16,260 bases of DNA from Trileptium ribeirensis (Eukaryota > Nematoda > Enoplea > Enoplida > Thoracostomopsidae), in assembly GCA_030248225.1 (NCBI GenBank), contig JASANE010029389.1, forward strand, positions 1-16,260, read 5' to 3'. Positions 8,427 through 16,260 of the stretch are shown in pieces. Each line of letters starts with the position of its first letter. Position 1 is the stretch's first letter. Made by a program: the position numbers and the translations under genes. The notes below the pieces were generated by a model. The model saw only the letters and a list, made by a program, of their open reading frames with translations, searched no databases and was not told where the DNA came from.

Positions 8427-8545
8427 CGCGGGCCTTCGGTGTGAGGAGGGAGCAGAACTGTGCGCGGGTACGGGTACCCCCTGGCCGGTACGGGTTCAAA
8501 TGTAGAGCCCGCCGTTAGAGGGCGCCCGCGACTAGAGCCGTCAGA
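8427..8545. other. GC-rich block with inverted ends
   Basis: This stretch is markedly GC-rich and CpG-rich against an AT-rich intron. It carries inverted arms CGCGGGC (8427-8433) and GCCCGCG (8524-8530), the self-complementary GGGTACCC, and two related CGGGTACGGG / CCGGTACGGG words. There is no coding evidence on either strand. It may be a fragment of a dispersed element; a CpG-rich regulatory segment is the alternative. Confidence 0.5.
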
Positions 8546-9505
8546 AGTCCACATGCTTGACTGCAGTATTAACACACTTGTATTGTGTTATGTTTCAACG
8601 CATAGTCCCGGTCATGACATAATTCTCTCTCTGCCACATTTCTTCTACCTAAACACGTTATGTTTCGTCTCCTGCCATCTTTTTTCCTCCTTAAGGTATC
8701 ATATTTCTTAACCTTCCATAATACCCCTTCCCATGTTTTTACGAGACCTGATGTCATCGCTCTCTTCTATATCAAAAGCAGCTGCGATGCTTAGTATCAC
8801 TGTCTTCGTCGCAGGGTTGAAGTCAACAGTACTTCATTGGTTCTTCTCTGCAACCGTTCTAGCTATATGGTTGATATATGTTTCATTTTGTAGAGCATAA
8901 TGTCCTCTAAGTACTTGCTCACTAAATACGCAACAAGCAGGTATATCTTCATGGCTAATAATAATTTGGCTGATATTCGGCTCATTTAGGTAAGTTGTTG
9001 CTCAATATAGCTGAGTACGTCTCCCTAAATTCATATTCAACACACAGAATTTGCCAATTTGACGATGAGACAAGCTACTAGTATATTAAGTTTTGTGGTT
9101 AGCTTTTAGTAGCCGCTGTACGAATGGTTAAAGTGGTGTTAATTGGGAACTGCTGTATAAACTGACGACTATTAGACCGAAATCTCTGGGGAGAAGGATT
9201 TGAGTTTCCTAAAGCTAACAACTTCGCAACCTATTACAGACGCACAAATCTGTCGCTGCTACCTAGCAGTTCGCACATTTCATCTTTCTAACATTTAATT
9301 AACTCTTTGCAATTTCGAACAATTCATAGTTTCGTTTATATGATCCGGATTTCGAGCAAGTAATAACGTTTGTTTACATAGGTTTAATTTCTTACAAGTC
9401 AGCGTTTTCTTTCGGACATTTAATCCATACCCGAGAATAGCCCATGTCGCCTTTAAGGGCCGGACGTTATAACGTTAGAAAAAAGAACAGCTTAGAGCGG
9501 GGGGT

Positions 9506-9596
9506 TCGGGGACGGCAGCCCCCGACTTAGGCTTAGGCTTAGTACATGGCTAATATAGGGACCTTAGCTTAGGCTAATACTAAGGTTTAGGCTTAG
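9506..9596. repeat. GC hairpin followed by a degenerate TTAGGC cluster
   Basis: A 6-bp stem (TCGGGG 9506-9511 with CCCCGA 9520-9525, 8-nt loop) is followed by (TTAGGC)2TTAG at 9527-9542, then TTAGGC at 9569-9574 and at 9587-9592 with a further TTAG. TTAGGC is the nematode telomere unit, so this could be an interstitial telomere-like tract, or simply a simple repeat within a mobile element. Confidence 0.45.
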
Positions 9597-9836
9597 TATA
9601 TCGAGAACGGCATAGCATACATTTCACTTCCGCCCCTAAAGGTTACATTGCCCTAAGAATAAACAACTTAAACTCGATTCGGCGCTTAAAACCACATTCT
9701 AATTAATTCTGAAGAGATCTGTGGTTTTAACACCGTAATGTTTATTAGACAAAATAGTTAAGGAGAAATGTCTATATTTCATCAGAGTTGATATGCACCA
9801 ATCATAAAATAGCATTTTTGCTTAAATATGCAAAGA

Positions 9837-9912
9837 TAAATCTCAAATGAGATTGATATTAGTCAGTAGTACGTTCTGACCTTGACAACATGGGTATCTC
9901 ACTTGAGATTTA
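9837..9912. repeat. 17-bp inverted repeat whose arms are themselves near-palindromes
   Basis: Left arm 9837-9853 and right arm 9896-9912 are reverse complements at 16 of 17 positions, with a 42-nt spacer. Each arm also contains a short dyad (ATCTCA-AA-TGAGAT on the left). It could form a cruciform or RNA hairpin, or be a miniature inverted-repeat element; no flanking duplication was seen. Confidence 0.6.
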
Positions 9913-10085
9913 AGTCTATAAATATACTGTGAATTCAAAGTCCTGAATACCATTAAGACTAATTTTAGACCTGGGTTGGTCGTATTAGTCATAGCGAAAA
10001 CTCAGCTATAATGAACAATTTGAGCCTGTAAACGCATATTTTAGTCTTGTACATACCTGGGCTCTTCATTCGCTGAAAATCTTGC

Positions 10086-10124
10086 CAGGGGGAGCATTAA
10101 CGGGGGGGAGGAGCTGGCTCCGAA
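10086..10124. repeat. G-rich dispersed repeat, copy 1
   Basis: Begins CAGGGGGAGCATTAACGGGG and contains G runs of 5, 7 and 4. It resembles 10376-10411 in order and spacing of G runs (CAGGG(GG)AGCAT-AAC-GGGG-GAG). Guanine runs on the plus strand mean cytosine runs in the channel pre-mRNA, so any G-quadruplex would be on the non-transcript-like strand. Confidence 0.5.
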
Positions 10125-10375
10125 CTGGGGCGCCCGATTTTGACGGCAGTATTTTGCCAAAAGAAAAACGGTTAAAAAATCGTGTTAGAAACACTGCCAA
10201 AACGCTTTGAGGGAGAGAAAAAGCGACGTTGAAGTAAATTTTAATAAAATTTGCGAAATTTTTTGCTTCACTACGGAATTTTAGTACAAATTTTAATCAA
10301 AATTTATGCGCTGTGGACAGATTGGAATAAAAAAATATCCAAGAGGCGAGCAACCGGGGGAGCCTAAAATTTTTT

Positions 10376-10411
10376 CAGGGAGCATGAACAGGGGGGAGCA
10401 CCTGTTTTGAA
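10376..10411. repeat. G-rich dispersed repeat, copy 2
   Basis: Begins CAGGGAGCATGAACAGGGGG, 290 bp from the first copy and about 90 bp from the donor of exon a. The two copies are diverged, pointing to an older duplication or two insertions of the same family. A further CGGGGGAGCC lies at about 10355. Confidence 0.5.
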
Positions 10412-10501
10412 TCAGGAGGAACCGAAAAATGCAAGAGGGCCACCTCCACCCCAATTTGGAGAGCCCAGATACAAAAAGAAAACAAAAGATATAAAACCTA
10501 C

Positions 10502-10604
10502 CTTCTTCAAATGCTTTCACCCTTGCTTCGTGAGCTTTTTTCTTTGAGAATAATGCTTGTCCGCTTGCATTTTTGACTATTCGTATTCGAGCTAGTCGGG
10601 CTTT
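10502..10604 (-). CDS. Shal: Shal/Kv4 potassium channel, post-S6 C-terminal exon a (partial gene)
   Basis: A 103-nt exon (34 codons plus one base) with acceptor ATATTTTAG ending at 10605 and donor AAG|GTAGGT starting at 10501. It encodes KARLARIRIVKNASGQ, then LFSKKKAHEARVKAFEE. The KARLARIR start immediately follows S6 in Kv4 channels; this post-S6 helix is the region contacted by KChIP subunits in Kv4 structures, and the SKKKxxEAR block matches arthropod-type Shal. In channels the preceding residues end the S6 helix, so the pore-bearing exon must lie upstream, beyond 16260 or unrecognised in the large intron. The one-base overhang G joins exon b to give Gly, so the splice phase agrees. Confidence 0.93.
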
Positions 10605-11470
10605 CTAAAATATATATAATAGATATAAATAAGTCATAAAAGTAGAAAACTTAAGATTACCGAAAATACAATTCAATTCTACCTTTACAAAAAATATACG
10701 CAAGAAATTGTGATAACTGAAATTACGGCAACAAAATGTTTTCCTTCAGTTAAACCATATCTTTGTAAGCAACCGATGTGTGGAAAAAGAGTACAAAAGA
10801 TAGGGTAGAATTACGTACTTAACTACAAGACATAATTCTTTGGTGAATTTTCGCGTTACAGGATTTTCGAACGCTTGTGATAACTTCACAGTTCTGGTTA
10901 AAGGTGGTACGAAAAGAGGTTACGACCATATAGGTAATAAGCGAACATAAGAAGAGCTAGAATTTTTACTTTTAACGAGACCTATTTAACAGCAATCATT
11001 TTTGTTTACGCTTTATAAAGTGTCATAAAATTTCGAAATGTTCGCCGATCGCCACTCTCAGTTAGTAACCGCGCTCCAGGGGTAGGATTTGTACATTGCT
11101 CCTTTAGAACCACAATTAGACAATGCACCTTGAACTCTTACCGCGAAGTCTGCTAAAAGTTGAAAACAATGTCAGAGTACAATTAAAAGTTGGATGCACC
11201 ATATATTGTCTTGATTAGTAAACAGGTATAAAATCCGGAATTTTGGCAATAAGACGCAGCAAAATCTGTACTGAATCGCCTCGGCGGCCGAAGAAATTGC
11301 AATTTACCGCAGTTTTAATTCATAAAATTTAAAAAAGCGAAAATGTGTCAAAAATAGGATAGCCTAGCCATGCAATAAAAGCAAAACCATACTTCAGAAA
11401 CCAACTACAACTAGTGAAGCTCGCTTGCGAGCCAGAATTCGAGTGGTAAGAACAATCCCCCGAAGCATAA

Positions 11471-11780
11471 GTGTGAAAAATATTTGCCACACAATATTTT
11501 TGACACTCGCAATGAGCTTGTCGGCCCAGAAAACCCCATATCGGACACTAAAACCAACAATAAACACACATTCATGTGCTTTTCCCACGAATTCACACCC
11601 AAAAATTGCTAAAACGTCATTTTTTTATGCCAAGTATGAACCAGAAGTTTAAAAAATATTTGCCCAACAATATTTATAACACTTGCAATGAGTTTATCTG
11701 CCCAGAAAACCCCATATAAGACACTAAAAGCAACAAAAACACACATTTAGGTGCATTTCCCACGCTTTTCCCCAAATATG
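11471..11780. repeat. diverged 176-bp tandem duplication
   Basis: Copy 1 (about 11471-11605) and copy 2 (about 11647-11780) share, in order, AAATATTTGCC, CAATATTT, CAATGAG, GCCCAGAAAACCCCATAT, GACACTAAAA, ACACACATT and TTTCCCACG, at a constant offset of 175-176 bp. Divergence is substantial, so the duplication is old. Short open frames on both strands here are disrupted and not protein-like. Confidence 0.7.
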
Positions 11781-11819
11781 AAATTTGGCGCCAACTATAA
11801 GCTTATAGACCCCAGATTG

Positions 11820-12150
11820 GGAAGTAGTTGAAAAACTTGTTATATATAATTTGAAAGCTCTGGTAAAGCTACATGGAATAAGCCTATTAGTTTGCGGATA
11901 TTATCACCTCGTGTACTTATTGCGAAAAGTCGCAAAACCTGGAGGGGGTGGCCGAAAAATGGGCCAAAATGACGTCTTTTGCCCCATAGCTTTTCTCACG
12001 GCAAAAAATTCAAAAATCGGGCTCCGTCACTACACCTAAATCGACCATTGCGGTTCGAATGAGCTATAGTGCATCAAAATCTGCCCAACCGTTATCGAGA
12101 TCCAGGTGCGACACACACATACAGACAGGACCTCCTCAACCCCCCTCCAG
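11820..12150. repeat. dispersed-repeat-like non-coding block
   Basis: This block includes AAGCTCTGGTAAAGCTACAT, a GGAGGGGGTGGCCGAAAAAT segment, and the phrase CAACCGTTATCGAGATCCAG followed by CACACACATACAGACAG. The last type of phrase (a cgagat-like word followed by a ca/cagaca tract) is common in dispersed repeats of invertebrate genomes, but I cannot name a family. No protein is evident. Confidence 0.35.
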
Positions 12151-13523
12151 AGCCAAAATTGAAAATTCTCGTTCCACTCGAATTCAATAATTTTTAATGA
12201 AATCATACCAATTTATTTAAAACATCGACGTCACAATTTTGTCTTGGACGTGGACGAAACGAGAAAACGGTACAATTTACATGTTTGTTTCAAAGTACTA
12301 TTATGTCTTACCTTGCTTTCTGTAAAACTGTTGATGGTTTTTAATACGAAATGATGTATATTCCCGAATTTAGTGCATTAAGGCCCAAGTAAAGTTGGGA
12401 ATAGTAAAAAAAGTTTAGACGTAGAACGCCCTGCAAAACCCGAATTAATATCCGTCAAAGATTAAATATAATTTTTTCCAAAAACTTATTTACTTTACAA
12501 ATATATTTACTTCATACAACTGTGTATTCGATATAGATCTAAGCACTTCAGGTATCACAGACTCAAGCTTCCGTCAATCATCACATAGCTGACGCCAAGG
12601 TTTCCGGGTGAAGATTGTAGCGAGTTCCCATAATACATTGTAAATCAAAATAGCTTGACTAACATGACCCACTGAACATTCACTCAATAACCATCACTGA
12701 ACAGGATGCTGCGCTGACACCATTGGATAAGCAACATTATTTTAAGCTATACATTTCTGATATAGAGCGTATTGTCAAAACAGATACCGGTATTAAGTCA
12801 TTTTTATTGCTTCCATACTTTAACTATTGATATTTGTTGTATAATGATTATTCAACTTGAGCTTTACTTTCTGTAAATGATTGCTTTGGCGTGTAGTAAC
12901 CATATTCATCGAGCCATATAAATTCAAATATCGACATAAACTATTAACTCATTCAGTGTAGAGCTAACTAATTATGAAGAAAGCTAACAAAAGCATAATA
13001 TTTGGATCGTTTAAAAATACATATTAACTTCCGTACAGGTCAAGAATTTTCTGTAGCACATATCTAGCATTGGTTATACAGTATATATATATGTATTCCG
13101 AAAACATAATGGGAATTTTTTTCGTATTTTTGATTGTACAAAATTAGAAATATCTTGGACGGCTCCCATTAGTAACATCCGTCCCAACTAATTTTGGTCG
13201 TAAAATGTTTACGTTGGCTTACGACAATGACCATGTATATATTATTTTGAGTCGATACTTCTTTCCAGAAAAAGGATATCGCGACTTGATATCATATACA
13301 GATCATCTTATATATATGTATGTTTCCTAAAAAGGCCATGTTGCTCAAGCCAATCTAATTATTCATTTGTTTATCTATCTACCCACAAATATCTTACACA
13401 TCTTCTGAGAAATCCATTCCTTCCATATGGTATAAGAGGTTGAGCTGGTATGTCCAACCTTGTATTTAATAACTACTGCGATTATATCAATTTTAAAGCT
13501 GGGTATCTTGGCCAATAGCAAGG

Positions 13524-15009
13524 ATTTAATTTGGCAGCAAGTACAATTGACCGCCCTAGTTCTTGAACGGGAGATGCACCACACAATATTCAAATGTTCC
13601 TCAATTTTGCAGGCAAGGGTAACCATCACCTAGGAATCATTAACAGATTTAATTTGGCAGCAAGTACAATTGACCGCCCTAGTTCTTGAACGGGAGACGC
13701 ACACAATATTCAAATGTTGCTCAATTTTGCAGGCAAGGGTAACCATCACCTAGGAATCATTAACAGATTTAATTTGGCAGCAAGTACAATTGACCGCCCT
13801 AGTTCTTGAACGGGAGATGCACACAATATTCAAATGTTGCTCAATTTTGCAGGCAAGGGTAACCATCACCTAGGAATCATTAACAGATTTAATTTGGCAG
13901 CAAGTACAATTGACCGCCCTAGTTCTTGAACGGGAGATGCACACAATATTCAAATGTTGCTCAATTTTGCAGGCAAGGGTAACCATCACCTAGGAATCAT
14001 TAACAGATTTAATTTGGCAGCAAGTACAATTGACCGCCCTAGTTCTTGAACGGGAGCTGCACACAATATTCAAATGTTGCTCAATTTTGCAGGCAAGGGT
14101 AACCATCACCTAGGAATCATTAACAGATTTAATTTGGCAGCAAGTACAATTGACCGCCCTAGTTCTTGAACGGGAGATGCACACAATATTCAAATGTTGT
14201 TCAATTTTGCAGGCAAGGGTAACCATCACCTAGGAATCATTAACAGATTTAATTTGGCAGCAAGTACAATTGACCGCCCTAGTTCTTGAACGGGAGATGC
14301 ACACAATATTCAAATGTTGCTCAATTTCGCAGGCAAGGGTAACCATCACCTAGGAATCATTAACAGATTTAATTTGGCAGCAAGTACAATTGACCGCCCT
14401 AGTTCTTGAACGGGAGATGCACACAATATTCAAATGTTGTTCAATTTTGCAGGCAAGGGTAACCATCACCTAGGAATCATTAACAGATTTAATTTGGCAG
14501 CAAGTACAATTGACCGCCCTAGTTCTTGAACGGGAGATGCACACAATATTCAAATGTTGCTCAATTTCGCAGGCAAGGGTAACCATCACCTAGGAATCAT
14601 TAACAGATTTAATTTGGCAGCAAGTACAATTGACCGCCCTAGTTCTTGAACGGGAGATGCACACAATATTCAAATGTTGTTCAATTTTGCAGGCAAGGGT
14701 AACCATCATCTAGGAATCATTAACAGATTTAATTTGGCAGCAAGTACAATTGACCGCCCTAGTTCTTGATCGGGAGACGCACACAATATTCAAATGTTGC
14801 TCAATTTTGCAGGCAAGGGTAACCATCACCTAGGAATCATTAACAGATTTAATTTGGCAGCAAGTACAATTGACCGCCCTAGTTCTTGAACGGGAGATGC
14901 ACACAATATTCAAATGTTGCTCAATTTTGCAGGCAAGGGTAACCATCACCTAGGAATCATTAACAGATTTAATTTGGCAGCAAGTACAATTGACCGCCCT
15001 AGTTCTTGA
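13524..15009 (+). repeat. 120-bp satellite, forward array (12 full copies plus a 43-bp partial copy)
   Basis: Units starting ATTTAATTTGGCAGCAAGTA begin at 13524, 13647 and every 120 bp thereafter to 14967. The first is 123 bp (GCACCACACAAT instead of GCACACAAT-type spacing) and carries GTTCCTCAA. All others are nearly identical, with a few diagnostic positions (GATGC/GACGC/GCTGC, TTGCTC/TTGTTC, TTTTGC/TTTCGC, CATCACC/CATCATC). Stop codons in the unit and the lack of any conserved frame argue against coding. The left border with unique DNA is sharp; the right end is the fold-back junction. The array lies in the large upstream intron of the channel gene. Confidence 0.97.
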
Positions 15010-16260
15010 ATATTGTGTGCATCTCCCGTTCGAGACTAGGGCAAGTACAACCTTTTTGCTGCCCAATTAAATCTGTTAATAATTCCTAGGTGATGGTTAC
15101 GCCTGCCTGCTAAAATTGAGCAACATTTGAATATTGTGTGCGTCTCCGATCGTTCGGCATCCAATTGTACTTGCTGCCCAAATTAAATCTGTTAATAATT
15201 CCTAGATAATAGTTACCTTTGTGAAATTGACATTTAAATATTGTGCATCTCGTTAGAGACTAGGGCATCATACTTTGCTGCCAAATTAAATCTGTTAATG
15301 ATTATCAGTGATGGTTACTTATCAAATTAAGACAACATTTTGAATATGTGTGCATTCTCCCGTTAAGAACTAGGCAGTCAATACCTTGCTCGTAAAAATA
15401 TTAATGATTAGCATGATAACTTACCCTTGCCTCAAAATTAAACAATAACATTGAATATTGTGTGCATCTCCCCGTTCAGACTAACAGTCAATTACTTTGC
15501 TGCCGATTAAATCTGTTGGTTTCTCATAAATCCATTCCTTGTCGAAATTAACAACATTGAATATTTTGTGTGCATCTCCCGTTCAGACGGGCGGTCAATT
15601 GTACTTGCTGCCAATCTGTTAATAATTCCTAGGTGATGGTTACCTCCTCAAATTAAACAACATTTGAATATTTATCGTCTCCGTTCGGGGTCGGCCATTC
15701 AATCTATTATTCAATCAATCTATTAATGATTCCTAGGTTACGGTTACCCTTGCTGCAAAGTAACAATTGAATATTGTGGTGTCCCGTTAGAGAGGCATCA
15801 ACTGTACTTGTCTGCTAAAATATCTAATGAACTTCCTCGGTGATTAACCCTTGCCTGCAAAATTGAGCAACATTGAATATATTGTGGTCTCCCCGTTCAA
15901 GAACTAGGGCGGTCAATTGTACTTGCTTCCAGACTCAATTTGTTAATGATTCCTAGGTGATGGTTACCCTTGCCTGCAAAATTGAGCAACATTTGAATAT
16001 TGTGTGCATCTCCCGTTCAAGGAGTTGGGGCGGTCAATTGTACTTGCTGCCAAATTAAATCTGTTAATGATTCCTAGGTGATGGTTACCCTTGCCTGCAA
16101 AATTGAGCAACATTTGAATATTGTGTGCCCCTCCCGTTCAAGAACTAGGGCGGTCAATTGTACTTTATCCCCAATTAAATCTGTTAATGATTCCTAGGTG
16201 ATGGTTACCCTTATACAAGATAGACATTTTGGATATTATATAGTATCATCTCCCTAACAA
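15010..16260 (-). repeat. 120-bp satellite, inverted degraded array
   Basis: From 15010 the reverse complement of the unit is read (TATTGTGTGCATCTCCCGTT, TTAATGATTCCTAGGTGATG and so on). Using the GTTAATGATTCC landmark (about 15075, 15191, 15294, 15400, 15515, 15618, 15721, 15824, 15942, 16062, 16182) the unit lengths are roughly 116, 103, 106, 115, 103, 103, 103, 118, 120 and 120 bp. The first 800-900 bp are therefore full of small deletions, units near 15940-16180 return to almost consensus, and the last 50 bp are degraded again. The array continues beyond the window. Confidence 0.93.

Larger units (their letters stand above)
7787..10501 (-). other. Shal intron between exons a and b (2715 bp)
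   Basis: Donor GTAGGT at 10501, acceptor TTTCAG ending at 7787, phase 1. No additional exon was found. Contents: a GC-rich block at about 8427-8545, a TTAGGC cluster with a hairpin at 9506-9596, a 17-bp inverted repeat at 9837-9912, and G-rich repeat copies between 10086 and 10411. The remainder is AT-rich. Confidence 0.8.
10605..13523 (-). other. upstream Shal intron, unique and dispersed-repeat portion
   Basis: Upstream of exon a no further Kv4 exon is readable on the minus strand, so this is intron. It contains a diverged 176-bp tandem duplication (11471-11780), adjoining dispersed-repeat-like sequence to about 12190, and AT-rich DNA with short (TA)n tracts near 13081-13096 and 13309-13322. 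I found no gene on the plus strand. Confidence 0.65.

Noticed and set aside
8482..8501. tRNA or tRNA-derived SINE promoter (GGTTCAAAT resembles a B box)
   Set aside because: No A box at proper spacing and no cloverleaf can be folded around it.
11394..11652. Coding gene in overlapping frames of both strands
   Set aside because: The frames coincide with the diverged 176-bp duplication, are interrupted in the second copy and show no codon conservation.
13375..13629. 84-codon minus-strand open frame overlapping the first 120-bp repeat
   Set aside because: Half of it is satellite sequence and the rest is AT-rich; the frame is not kept in the following repeat copies.

Overview
The window is metazoan nuclear DNA from an AT-rich invertebrate genome. 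No prokaryotic operons, Shine-Dalgarno sites or long open frames are present, and the only convincing genes are short exons with GT...AG borders separated by kilobase introns. Four minus-strand exons join in matching reading phase into the C-terminal cytoplasmic part of a Shal/Kv4 (KCND-type) A-type voltage-gated potassium channel. The post-S6 KARLARIRI stretch, the SKKKAHEAR block and the QHHHLLQCLERAT dileucine motif look protostome. The T-rich, TTTTAG/TTTCAG-type acceptors and a small TTAGGC cluster would fit a nematode or other ecdysozoan, but this placement is weak.

Layout, read in gene direction (right to left). At 16260-13524 a 120-bp satellite occupies the large upstream intron: a homogeneous forward array of 12 full copies abuts a degraded inverted array at a fold-back junction near 15009. 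The rest of that intron, 13523-10605, holds AT-rich DNA and diverged dispersed-repeat sequence. Then come exon a (10604-10502), a 2.7-kb intron with G-rich repeats, a TTAGGC cluster, a GC island and a large inverted repeat, exon b (7786-7701), a 1.16-kb intron, exon c (6541-6224), and a 2.4-kb intron. That last intron contains a probable 435-bp solo LTR with heat-shock elements. Exon d (3804-3655) follows, and its 3' edge runs into a 41-copy, 40-bp minisatellite (3685-2048). The remainder, 2047-1, has no confidently recognised gene.

The strongest points of interest are: (1) the 40-bp minisatellite includes the splice donor and the last ten codons of exon d, so every unit copies a donor-like and an acceptor-like signal on the gene strand; (2) a TG...CA element with a 5-bp target duplication carries a perfect five-unit and a perfect three-unit heat-shock element upstream of a TATA box, in the same orientation as the channel gene; (3) the 120-bp array folds back on itself at a 5-bp microhomology, with a deletion-rich second arm that may be an assembly artefact. 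The channel's tetramerisation domain, transmembrane segments and pore lie outside the window, beyond 16260. Its true 3' end is unresolved.
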